DNA from: Sphingopyxis sp. Root154
GTDB lineage: Bacteria; Pseudomonadota; Alphaproteobacteria; Sphingomonadales; Sphingomonadaceae
DNA: 64,000 nucleotides
Assembly: GCF_001427105.1 (NCBI RefSeq)
Contig: NZ_LMGI01000004.1
Location: 310,001 to 374,000, forward strand
Direction: 5' to 3'
Of the stretch, positions 19,123-26,847 are shown one piece after another. Below the pieces are notes generated by a model. It ran no database searches and was not told the origin of the DNA. It saw only the letters and a list, made by a program, of their open reading frames with translations. Each line of letters begins with the position of its first letter. Positions within the stretch are counted from its first letter, which is position 1. A program made the translations under genes and the position numbers.

Positions 19123-20061
19123 GTGTCCCGCCTGCCGCCTCTCGCCGCCGTACGCACCTTCGAAGCCGCCGGGCGGCTGCAGAATTTCTCGCGCGCCGCC
19201 GAGGAACTGGGGCTGACGCAGGCGGCGGTGAGTTATCAAATCCGCCAATTGGAGGATCGACTCGGCCGCGCGCTCTTCGTGCGCGAGAAAGGCCGCGTGC
19301 GGCTCTCCGAAACCGGGCAGCGGCTGCTCCCCGCGATCAGCAACGCCTTCGCGACGATGGGCGACGCCTTCGCCGCGCTCGGCAGCGACGAGGCCGATGT
19401 GCTGACGATCAACGCCGCGACCAGCTTCGGCGGCACCTGGCTCAGCGCGCGCATCGGCAGCTTCCAGCTCGAATATCCCGAGCTCGCGGTGCGCATGGCG
19501 ATGAGCAACGACCTCATCGATTTCGACGCCTCAAACGTCGATGTCGCGATCCGCATCGGCAAGGGCGTCTGGCCCGGGCTGCGCAGCGATTTCCTGATGC
19601 GCCAATATCTCGCGCCGATCGCCTCGCCGGCGTTTATCGAAGAACATGCCATTCGCGAGCCGGCCGACCTCCTGCGCGTCCAGCGGCTCGCGCCGAACGA
19701 CAGCTGGTGGACCGACTGGTTCGCCTTGGCCGGGGTCGCGACGCCGCCGGCGTCGACACGGCGCGGGATCGAACTCGACAGCCAGTTGCAGGAAGGGAGC
19801 GCGGTACAGGCGGGCTTCGGCGTCGCGATGATGACCCCGCTTTATTGGCAAGGCGAACTCGCGAGCGGCCGCATGGTCCAACCGTTCGACACGCTTTATG
19901 TCTCGGCATCGTCGGGCATGTGGCTCGTCCACCGCGACAACCGCGTCGGGGTGCGCAAGATTGAGCGGTTCCGTGAATGGCTGCATGACGAGATGGAGAA
20001 GGATCGCCACCTGCTGCCCGACGCGGTATGGGAGCCGCTGTCGCCGCCCGAACCGGGCTAG
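19123..20061 (+). CDS. LysR-family transcriptional regulator, GcvA-like
   Basis: 312 residues. The N-terminal helix-turn-helix (RLQNFSRAAEELGLTQAAVS) matches GcvA-type LysR proteins; the C-terminal type 2 periplasmic-binding fold would sense a small effector. The GTG at 19123 lies only 1 base after AAGGAGG (19115-19121), too close for normal initiation; a CTG at 19132 (MPPLAAV) would be well spaced, so the true start may be there. No target gene is obvious; the next gene is convergent. Confidence 0.88.
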   Translation: MSRLPPLAAVRTFEAAGRLQNFSRAAEELGLTQAAVSYQIRQLEDRLGRALFVREKGRVRLSETGQRLLPAISNAFATMGDAFAALGSDEADVLTINAATSFGGTWLSARIGSFQLEYPELAVRMAMSNDLIDFDASNVDVAIRIGKGVWPGLRSDFLMRQYLAPIASPAFIEEHAIREPADLLRVQRLAPNDSWWTDWFALAGVATPPASTRRGIELDSQLQEGSAVQAGFGVAMMTPLYWQGELASGRMVQPFDTLYVSASSGMWLVHRDNRVGVRKIERFREWLHDEMEKDRHLLPDAVWEPLSPPEPG

Positions 20062-20642
20062 CGCCTTACGCGGCGTTTCAACATGCTCGGCGCCCGGCGA
20101 TAGACTTGCTGGAAGGCCGCATTGAACGACCGCACGCTGCCAAAGCCCGCTGCCAGCGCGATGTCCGTCATGCCAAGGTCGGTGGTATCGATCAGTCGCT
20201 TGGCGCGCTGGATGCGCGCCGTGCGCGCGGCGGCCAGCGGTGTGGTGTCGAGATGGCGGCGGAACAGCCGCGTCAGGTGGCGGGCGCCGATGCCGAGCCG
20301 CCCGGCCAGCGCCTCGACGTCTGCTTCGTCGAGCGCGCCGTCCTCGATCAGCCGCAGCGCGCGATCGACGGTCGCGCGGGTGCCGTTCCACGCCGGCGAG
20401 CGCGGCGCCGTTTCCGGCCGGCAGCGAAGGCAGGGACGAAAGCCCGCGCGCTCGGCCGCCGCCGCGCTGCGGTAATAGCTGACGTTGCGCGAGAGCGGCT
20501 GGCGCACCGGGCAGACCGGGCGGCAATAGATGCCGGTCGATTTGACCGCGATGAAGATAATCCCGTCATAGGCCGGATCGCGCGCATAGCGCACCCGTTC
20601 GCACAGCGCGAAATCGAGGTCGGGTTCGTCGGGCGGCGTCAT
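20058..20642 (-). CDS. AdaA-type methylphosphotriester-sensing activator
   Basis: 194 residues. The N-terminal Ada zinc domain has the four cysteines Cys40, Cys44 (IYCRPVC), Cys71 and Cys74 (PCLRCRP), one of which accepts a methyl group from a DNA phosphotriester in known Ada proteins. The C-terminal half is an AraC-type double helix-turn-helix (about 90-190). There is no O6-alkylguanine methyltransferase domain and no AlkA domain, so it is AdaA-like. No alkylation-repair gene is adjacent. It overlaps the end of the LysR gene by 4 bases, tail to tail. Confidence 0.88.
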   Translation of the reverse strand: MTPPDEPDLDFALCERVRYARDPAYDGIIFIAVKSTGIYCRPVCPVRQPLSRNVSYYRSAAAAERAGFRPCLRCRPETAPRSPAWNGTRATVDRALRLIEDGALDEADVEALAGRLGIGARHLTRLFRRHLDTTPLAAARTARIQRAKRLIDTTDLGMTDIALAAGFGSVRSFNAAFQQVYRRAPSMLKRRVRR

Positions 20643-20767
20643 GCGCTCTTTATACGGGAATCCGCCGCGCTTGTCCGGGGGTGTCGGTGACCGCGTCCGA
20701 TTCCTGCCAGCGACGGTGCGGCGACGCCGCTATCATCGGCCGCCTATCCAGAGCAGGAGCAAGCCCG

Positions 20768-21178
20768 ATGGCCTCGATCCACCACGACATCTTCATTGCC
20801 GCCGATCCCGGCACGATCTGGGAGGCCGCGCGCGACGTCGGCCGGCTTCACGACCGGCTCGTCCCGGGGTTCGTCGCCGCCACCGAAATGATCGAAGGCG
20901 GCGGCGCGCGGGTACGCCGCGTCACCTTTGCGAACGGCGCGGTGGCCGACGAAACGATCGTCTCGGTCGACGACGACCGCCGCCGCCTCGTCTGGGCGAT
21001 CAAGGCGTTCGAGCATCATAATGGCGTGCTCGAAGTCGCCGAGGCCGAAGGCGGCGCGCGCGTGCGCTGGACCGCCGACATCTTGCCCGATGCGCTCGCG
21101 CAGCAGGTCGCGCCGATGATGGCAGAGGGGCTGGCGCGCATGAAGGCGCATATGGAACGCGTGCGCGTCGACAGCTGA
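20768..21178 (+). CDS. SRPBCC family protein
   Basis: 136 residues from the ATG at 20768 (AGGAGC about 10 bases upstream). The pattern of an N-terminal strand (HHDIFIAADPGTIWEAARD), a two-helix segment and a long C-terminal helix (LAQQVAPMMAEGLARMKAHM) is that of the START/Bet v1-like SRPBCC fold (polyketide cyclase/dehydrase group). The ligand is unknown. It lies 38 bases upstream of trmD on the same strand and probably shares its transcript. Confidence 0.8.
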   Translation: MASIHHDIFIAADPGTIWEAARDVGRLHDRLVPGFVAATEMIEGGGARVRRVTFANGAVADETIVSVDDDRRRLVWAIKAFEHHNGVLEVAEAEGGARVRWTADILPDALAQQVAPMMAEGLARMKAHMERVRVDS

Positions 21179-21216
21179 CGCTTGCCAAGCGGGGTCGGTG
21201 AGCGGCATGGGGATAT

Positions 21217-21954
21217 ATGCCCTTCACCGCCGTCCCCCTGACACTCTATCCCGACATGTTCCCCGGCCCGCTGGGGCACAGCATGGCGGGGCGCGCGCTC
21301 GAAAGCGGGACATGGCATTGCGCGCCGGTGCAGATCCGCGATTTTGCGACCGACAAGCACCGCACCGTCGACGACACGCCCGCGGGCGGCGGGGCGGGCA
21401 TGGTGCTCAAGGCCGATGTGCTCGGCGCCGCGATCGACCATGCGGTGGCGGCGCATCCGGGCCTCCCGATCCTCGCGATGACCCCGCGCGGCACCCCGAT
21501 CACGCAGGCGCGCGTGCGCCAGCTTTCGGCGGGTCCGGGCGCGATCATCCTCTGCGGCCGGTTCGAGGGATTCGACGAGCGGATTTTCGAGGCGCGGCCG
21601 ATCGAAGAGGTGTCGATGGGCGACATCATCCTGTCGGGCGGCGAGATGGGGGCGCTGTTGCTGCTCGACGCTTGCATTCGGCTGCTTCCCGGCGTAATGG
21701 GCGCGGCTTCAAGCGGTGACGACGAATCGTTCGAAAACGGTTTGCTCGAATATCCGCACTATACCCGGCCCGTAAATTGGGAAGGGCGCACGATCCCCGA
21801 AGTGCTGCGATCGGGGGATCATGCGAAGATCGCGGCCTGGCGGAAACACCAGGCGGAGATCGACACACGGTTACGCAGGCCGGACCTTTGGGAGCGTCAT
21901 GTCGATGCTCGGGACCGACCTGCCTCTGGCGCGCGGCGACAAGAAAAGGACTAG
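21217..21954 (+). CDS. trmD: tRNA (guanine37-N1)-methyltransferase
   Basis: 245 residues, normal length. Trefoil-knot SPOUT enzyme using SAM to methylate G37 and prevent frameshifting. Visible motifs: TPAGGGAGMVLK (54-65), CGRFEGFDER (113-122) and LSGGE (139-143). rplS starts 6 bases after its stop. The usual upstream partner rimM is about 4 kb away. Confidence 0.96.
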   Translation: MPFTAVPLTLYPDMFPGPLGHSMAGRALESGTWHCAPVQIRDFATDKHRTVDDTPAGGGAGMVLKADVLGAAIDHAVAAHPGLPILAMTPRGTPITQARVRQLSAGPGAIILCGRFEGFDERIFEARPIEEVSMGDIILSGGEMGALLLLDACIRLLPGVMGAASSGDDESFENGLLEYPHYTRPVNWEGRTIPEVLRSGDHAKIAAWRKHQAEIDTRLRRPDLWERHVDARDRPASGARRQEKD

Positions 21955-21959
21955 AGGAC

Positions 21960-22337
21960 ATGAACCTCATCCAGACGATCGAAGCCGAAGAAATTGCCAA
22001 AGCGGCAAAGACCATTCCGACCTTCCGCCCCGGCGACACGCTGAAAGTCGGCGTGAAGGTGGTCGAAGGCGAACGCACCCGCGTCCAGAATTTCGAGGGC
22101 GTGTGCATCGCACGCTCGAACAAGGGCATGGGCTCCAACTTCACCGTGCGCAAAATGTCGTTCGGCGAAGGTGTCGAGCGCGTGTTCCCGCTGTACTCGC
22201 CCAACATCGACAGCATTACCGTCATCCGCAAGGGTGCCGTGCGTCGTGCGAAGCTTTACTATCTTCGTGGCCGCACTGGTAAATCGGCGCGTATTGCGGA
22301 GCGCCGCGAATACCGGTCGGAAGCCGGCGAAGGCTAA
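21960..22337 (+). CDS. rplS: 50S ribosomal protein L19
   Basis: 125 residues with the canonical bL19 segments FRPGDTLKVGVKVVEGE and FPLYSPNIDSI. ATG at 21960, preceded by AGAGGA. It ends the trmD-rplS transcript; a strong intrinsic terminator follows at 22375. Confidence 0.97.
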   Translation: MNLIQTIEAEEIAKAAKTIPTFRPGDTLKVGVKVVEGERTRVQNFEGVCIARSNKGMGSNFTVRKMSFGEGVERVFPLYSPNIDSITVIRKGAVRRAKLYYLRGRTGKSARIAERREYRSEAGEG

Positions 22338-22374
22338 GGAGAGCTTCTCCTCTACAAAGCCGAAACAGCTTTCA

Positions 22375-22418
22375 AAAACGACCGGTTCCGCCAACAGGCA
22401 GAGCCGGTCGTTTTCTTT
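22375..22418 (+). terminator. Rho-independent terminator after rplS
   Basis: An 11-bp stem (AAAACGACCGG, 22375-22385, pairing with CCGGTCGTTTT, 22404-22414) is followed by CTTTT. It closes the trmD-rplS operon. Confidence 0.88.
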
Positions 22419-22435
22419 TGGGCAAAGCGAATTTC

Positions 22436-23047
22436 ATGCAGCAGTCCGTCCTCCCGTTCCAGCCGACGCGGCGCGCCTTTCTTGGCGCGGTGCTCGCATT
22501 CGGCGTGTCGGGCGAGGCGATGGCCCTCACCAATGCGCAGCGGCTGGTCAGCGCGGCGCGGCGGCAGGTCGGCGTGACGCTGCGCTATGACCCCGCCTAC
22601 AGCGTGCTTCGCTTTCCGAACGGCGATGTCGACCGCGCAAAGGGCGTCTGTACCGACGTCGTGATCCGCGCCTTTCGCGACGCGCTCGGCCATGATCTGC
22701 AGGCTCTTGTAAACGCCGACATGCGCGCCAATTTTGCGGTTTATCCGAAAAACTGGGGGCTGGGCCGCCCCGACCGCAATATCGACCATCGCCGCGTGCC
22801 CAATCTCGCGACCTTCTGGCGCCGGCAGGGGGCGTCACTCCCTGTCACAACCAATCCGGCCGACTGGCGCCCGGGCGACATCTTCACCGCGATGGTGAAC
22901 GGCCGCCTGCCGCACACCGGCATCGTGTCCGACCGCAAGGATACGGCCGGCGTGCCGCTCGTCCTCCACAATATCGGGGGCGGGACGCGCGAGGAGGATG
23001 CGCTGTTCGATCACAAGCTGACCGGCCATTTCCGCTGGAAAGTCTGA
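22436..23047 (+). CDS. Exported DUF1287 protein (YiiX/NlpC-P60-like)
   Basis: 203 residues from the ATG at 22436; an upstream TTG at 22418 falls in the terminator and is less likely. The N-terminus TRRAFLGAVLAFG is a Tat-like signal peptide. The mature part matches DUF1287: VCTDVVIRAFRDALG carries the likely catalytic Cys, and LPHTGIVSDR the likely His, as in papain-like NlpC/P60 relatives. Enzymatic role unproven. It sits between the rplS terminator and asd. Confidence 0.82.
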   Translation: MQQSVLPFQPTRRAFLGAVLAFGVSGEAMALTNAQRLVSAARRQVGVTLRYDPAYSVLRFPNGDVDRAKGVCTDVVIRAFRDALGHDLQALVNADMRANFAVYPKNWGLGRPDRNIDHRRVPNLATFWRRQGASLPVTTNPADWRPGDIFTAMVNGRLPHTGIVSDRKDTAGVPLVLHNIGGGTREEDALFDHKLTGHFRWKV

Positions 23048-23094
23048 ATTAGATTTACGTTTTCAACCGAGTATTTACACTGAGGAGTGAATAA

Positions 23095-24120
23095 ATGGGT
23101 TATCGTATCGTTGTCGCCGGAGCCACGGGCAATGTCGGGCGCGAAGTGCTCGCCATTCTCGCCGAGCGCGAATTTCCGATCGACGAACTGGCAGCGGTCG
23201 CATCGTCGCGCAGCCAGGGCACCGACGTCGAAATCGGCGACAGCGGCCGCACCGTCAAATGCCAGAATATCGACAATTTCGACTGGGCCGGGTGGGACAT
23301 GGCGATCTTTGCGATCGGCAGCGACGCGACCGCGATCCACGCGCCCAAGGCTGCGGCGGCCGGCTGCGTCGTGATCGACAACAGCTCGCTCTATCGCATG
23401 GACCCCGACGTGCCGCTGATCGTGCCCGAGGTGAACCCCGACGCGATCGACGGCTATACGAAGCGCAACATCATCGCGAACCCGAACTGCTCGACCGCGC
23501 AGATGGTCGTCGCGCTGAAGCCGCTCCACGACGCCGCCAAGATCAAGCGCGTCGTCGTCTCGACCTATCAGTCGGTGTCGGGCGCGGGCAAATCGGGCAT
23601 GGACGAGCTGTGGAACCAGACGCGCCAGATCTTCGTCGGCGACGAGAAGGACATCCAGAAGTTCACCAAGCAGATCGCCTTCAACGTCATCCCGCACATC
23701 GACAAATTCCTCGACGACGGGTCGACCAAGGAAGAGTGGAAGATGGTCGTCGAGACCAAGAAGATCCTTGATTCGAAGATCAAGGTCACCGCAACGTGCG
23801 TCCGCGTGCCGGTGTTCGTTGGCCATTCGGAAGCGATCAACATCGAGATGGAGAATGAGCTGTCGGCCGAGGACGCGCAGCGCATCCTCCGCGAGGCTCC
23901 CGGCGTCGTGCTCCACGACAAGCGCGAGGATGGCGGCTATATCACCCCCGTCGAATGCGTGGGCGACTTTGCGACGTTCGTATCGCGCGTGCGTGAAGAC
24001 CCGACGGTCGAAAATGGCCTGAACCTCTGGTGCGTCAGCGACAATCTGCGCAAGGGCGCGGCGCTGAACGCGGTGCAGATCGCCGAACTGCTCGGCCGCC
24101 GCCACCTCAAGAAAGGCTGA
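23095..24120 (+). CDS. asd: Aspartate-semialdehyde dehydrogenase
   Basis: 341 residues. It reduces aspartyl phosphate to the semialdehyde with NADPH at the branch to lysine/DAP, methionine and threonine. The nucleotide loop GATGNVG is at 9-15 and the catalytic Cys132 is in IANPNCSTAQ. SVSGAGKSGMDEL is also typical. GAGGAG lies about 7-10 bases upstream of the ATG. With dapF in the same window, two steps of the DAP pathway are represented. Confidence 0.97.
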   Translation: MGYRIVVAGATGNVGREVLAILAEREFPIDELAAVASSRSQGTDVEIGDSGRTVKCQNIDNFDWAGWDMAIFAIGSDATAIHAPKAAAAGCVVIDNSSLYRMDPDVPLIVPEVNPDAIDGYTKRNIIANPNCSTAQMVVALKPLHDAAKIKRVVVSTYQSVSGAGKSGMDELWNQTRQIFVGDEKDIQKFTKQIAFNVIPHIDKFLDDGSTKEEWKMVVETKKILDSKIKVTATCVRVPVFVGHSEAINIEMENELSAEDAQRILREAPGVVLHDKREDGGYITPVECVGDFATFVSRVREDPTVENGLNLWCVSDNLRKGAALNAVQIAELLGRRHLKKG

Positions 24121-24132
24121 GCCTCGCTCATC

Positions 24133-24215
24133 ATCCGTTCGTGTCGAGCGACGTCGAGACACCATCGCTGGTGTTTGCCCTCAGGGCATCTCGACTTCGC
24201 TCGATGCGAACGGAT
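24133..24215. repeat. REP-like inverted repeat between asd and the DDAH-like gene
   Basis: Arms of about 27 bases (24133-24159 and 24189-24215), each containing ATCCGTTCG and GTCGAGA or their complements, with a few mismatches. This ATCCGTTCG/CGAGCGAAGTCGAGA type is a different family from the one at 17152. Confidence 0.82.
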
Positions 24216-24226
24216 AAGAGGGGCGA

Positions 24227-25006
24227 ATGACCAGACCCTATGCCTTCACCCATGCCCTCTGCCGCGCGCCCGCCCGCTCTGCGGTGAAGGGCATCCGCGC
24301 CGATGGCGGCCCCGATCCCGATTTCTATGGCCTCGTCGGCGAGCATGAAGCCTATGTCGCGACGCTCCGCGAACTCGGCCTCGCGGTCGAAGTCCTGACG
24401 CCGCTCGACGATTTCCCCGACGCGCTGTTCACCGAGGATGTCGCGCTGACCTTTCCCAAGGGCGCGATCCTACTCCGCCCCGGCGCACCGAGCCGCGCGG
24501 GCGAGGTTACGCATATCCGCGGGGCCCTCGCGGCGCACCACAGCCGCCTCCTCGAAATGAGCGGCCCGGGATACGCCGACGGGGGCGACATCCTGCGGCT
24601 CGCCGACCGCGTCATCATCGGCCTTTCGGCGCGCACCGACCCCACCGGCGCTGAGGAACTCGCGGGCCTGCTCGGTACGCTCGGCACCCGCGCCGAGATC
24701 GCCGAAACGCCGCCGGGCGTTCTCCACTTCAAGACCGGTTGCGGGCTGATTGACGAGGGCACGATCCTCGCGGTGCCCGCGCTCGCGGGCTGTCCGCAGT
24801 TCGAGGGGCTGGAGGTCGTGACGACGCCGCCGGGCGAAGAGCCCGCCGCCAATATCCTGCGCATCCGTGACACCGTTCTCGTCGGTGACCGCTGGCCCGC
24901 GACGCACGCGCTGCTCGCCGCGCGCGGCATCGCGATCCGTCCGCTGCCGACCGACCAGATCGCGCATATCGACGCCGGGCTCAGCTGCATGTCGCTGCGC
25001 TGGTGA
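24227..25006 (+). CDS. Dimethylarginine dimethylaminohydrolase-like amidinotransferase-fold hydrolase
   Basis: 259 residues. The catalytic arrangement of DDAH/arginine deiminase relatives is visible: FPDALFTED (about 63-71), His167 in VLHFKTGC, and the nucleophile Cys254 in GLSCMSLRW three residues from the end region. DDAH hydrolyses methylated arginines to citrulline; arginine or related guanidino compounds remain possible. It follows a REP-like repeat and has GAGGGG just before the ATG. Confidence 0.88.
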   Translation: MTRPYAFTHALCRAPARSAVKGIRADGGPDPDFYGLVGEHEAYVATLRELGLAVEVLTPLDDFPDALFTEDVALTFPKGAILLRPGAPSRAGEVTHIRGALAAHHSRLLEMSGPGYADGGDILRLADRVIIGLSARTDPTGAEELAGLLGTLGTRAEIAETPPGVLHFKTGCGLIDEGTILAVPALAGCPQFEGLEVVTTPPGEEPAANILRIRDTVLVGDRWPATHALLAARGIAIRPLPTDQIAHIDAGLSCMSLRW

Positions 25007-25150
25007 CGGCATCGGAAATCGCTGTCCTGCAATATCTTGCTGCATTAGCGTCGTCGGCATGATGCAAACACCGACGCCGCGCCCGACTACTGCATTTGCG
25101 AGTGAAGTTAAGGAGTTTTCCGCCATTGCCGTCCTCGCGGATTTCGGTCG

Positions 25151-25795
25151 ATGACGGCCGGTTCGGCGCGTCCCGATGCGCAAAGGCCGCTGATCGGCCT
25201 GCTCCTGGCGCTGCTCCTCCTCGCGCAAATCGACCAGCCCTATCCCGATGTCGCGCTGCTTCAGCATATCCCGACGATGCTACTGATCGTTGCGGCGCCT
25301 TGGCTGCTTCGCCGCTGGCCGCTGTCGACCGCGTCGGTCGCGTGCATCGTCGTCTTCATGGCACTCCACACGCTCGGCGGACGCTATGCCTATAGCAATG
25401 TCCCCTATGACGATTGGGCACGGTCGCTGACCGGCACCAGCCTCTCCGACGCCTTCGGCTGGACGCGCAACCATTATGACCGCTTTGTCCATTTTGCCTT
25501 CGGCGCGCTGTCGGTGATCCCCGTTGCCGAGATTGCGCGGCGTTGGGGCGGGCTTGGCCCGCGCGGCGCCGTCTTAACCGTGCTTGGTTGGGTCTTGGCC
25601 ATATCCTGTCTCTATGAAATCTTCGAATGGCTGCTCACCATCGTCGCGGCGGGCGAAACCGCCGATCGCTATAACGGGCAACAGGGCGATATCTGGGACG
25701 CGCAAAAGGATATGGCGCTCGCGACCCTCGGTGCGATACTGGTGATGACGATGGGGCCGAGCGTTCGAAACAGGAGACAGGCATGCGCAACTTGA
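25151..25795 (+). CDS. DUF2238 (YjdF-type) integral membrane protein
   Basis: 214 residues with about six hydrophobic segments and the conserved YjdF-like features GGRYAYSNVPYDDW, HYDRFVHFAFG and a C-terminal QGDIWDAQKDM. Function unknown. There is no clear ribosome-binding site at the ATG 25151. A 31-codon ORF from 25062 ends with its TGA overlapping this ATG (ATGA), so initiation could be coupled to upstream translation. Confidence 0.82.
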   Translation: MTAGSARPDAQRPLIGLLLALLLLAQIDQPYPDVALLQHIPTMLLIVAAPWLLRRWPLSTASVACIVVFMALHTLGGRYAYSNVPYDDWARSLTGTSLSDAFGWTRNHYDRFVHFAFGALSVIPVAEIARRWGGLGPRGAVLTVLGWVLAISCLYEIFEWLLTIVAAGETADRYNGQQGDIWDAQKDMALATLGAILVMTMGPSVRNRRQACAT

Positions 25796-26388
25796 CGACC
25801 CTCGCGATGATCGGCCTGCTCGCCGCGTGCAAACCCGCGGCCGACAAGGCCCCCGTCGATGCCGACCCAGTCGCTCCCGCGGTGCCCGAGGCGAAGGCCG
25901 ATGGCCCGAACGCGGCAACCACCGCAGTCGGCCTCGACGGCGAGGGGCTGCGCTTCGTCGACAAGACCAGCGGCAAGACCAGCCTGCTCGCCTTCGGTGT
26001 CCCGCGCGCGCAGGCCGAAACGGCGCTTGCGAATGTCGCCGGCAAGGAAGACGACCGCAGCACGAACGCGGAATGCGGCGCGGGATCGATGGAATTCACC
26101 CGCTACGACGCGATGACGCTCAACTTTCAGGACGGCAAGTTCGCCGGCTGGTTCCTCGGCAACGAGCCCGGCGCCGCGACCTATTCAACGATGAGCGGCA
26201 TCGGTGTCGGCACGACGCGCGCCAAGGCGTCCGAATCGGTGACGATCGTCGACCTTGAGGACAGCACGCTGGGCGAGGAGTTCAGCATCGGGACCGGCGA
26301 CAATGTTATCGGCGGCATGTTCGCTGCCCCCGGCGATTCGGCGAAGATCGACGCGCTTTTCGCCGGCACCAACTGTTTCTTCCGCTGA
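25783..26388 (+). CDS. Putative lipoprotein of unknown function
   Basis: 201 residues. The N-terminus ends in the lipobox LLAAC (Cys16), predicting lipid attachment and localisation in the envelope. After an Ala/Pro-rich linker the mature part is a globular, acidic domain; I do not recognise the family. It overlaps the DUF2238 gene by 13 bases and the GFA gene by 1 base, so the three are likely one transcript. Confidence 0.75.
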   Translation: MRNLTTLAMIGLLAACKPAADKAPVDADPVAPAVPEAKADGPNAATTAVGLDGEGLRFVDKTSGKTSLLAFGVPRAQAETALANVAGKEDDRSTNAECGAGSMEFTRYDAMTLNFQDGKFAGWFLGNEPGAATYSTMSGIGVGTTRAKASESVTIVDLEDSTLGEEFSIGTGDNVIGGMFAAPGDSAKIDALFAGTNCFFR

Positions 26389-26843
26389 TGCCGACCGCGA
26401 TCACGGGCGGCTGTCGCTGCGGGCAGCTGCGTTACAGCTTCGAGCAGGAAGGGCCGCTGCTCAACTATTGCTGTCACTGCCTCGATTGCCAGAAATCGAC
26501 CGCGAGCGCCTTTGCCGATCAGGTGATCGTACCGACCGATGCGTTGACGCTGACGGGGCGGAGCGTGACCTTTTCGACGCAGCGTCCGTCGGGCGGAACG
26601 ACGAACAATCAACATTGTCCCGACTGTTTCAGCCGTGTGTGCAATGCGAACACCGTCTACCCGGCGATGACGATCGTCCGCGCTGGCACGCTCGACGACC
26701 CCTCGGGGCTTGAGCCCTTCGCGCATATCTGGGTGACGCGAAAGCGCGGCTGGATCGCGATTGCCGAAGGTGTGCCGACCTTCGACGAAAGTCCGGACCC
26801 GATGGAGTTCATGCGCTTTATAACGGAGCGACGCGGCGCCTGA
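26388..26843 (+). CDS. GFA-family (CENP-V/GFA fold) zinc protein
   Basis: 151 residues. The Cys pattern CRC (9, 11), CCHCLDC (28-34) and HCPDC (77-80) defines the zinc-binding GFA domain. The family includes glutathione-dependent formaldehyde-activating enzyme, but most members have no known substrate. No formaldehyde-oxidation genes are adjacent. The ATG overlaps the preceding TGA. It faces the efflux operon tail to tail with 4 bases between. Confidence 0.88.
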   Translation: MPTAITGGCRCGQLRYSFEQEGPLLNYCCHCLDCQKSTASAFADQVIVPTDALTLTGRSVTFSTQRPSGGTTNNQHCPDCFSRVCNANTVYPAMTIVRAGTLDDPSGLEPFAHIWVTRKRGWIAIAEGVPTFDESPDPMEFMRFITERRGA

Positions 26844-26847
26844 TGCT

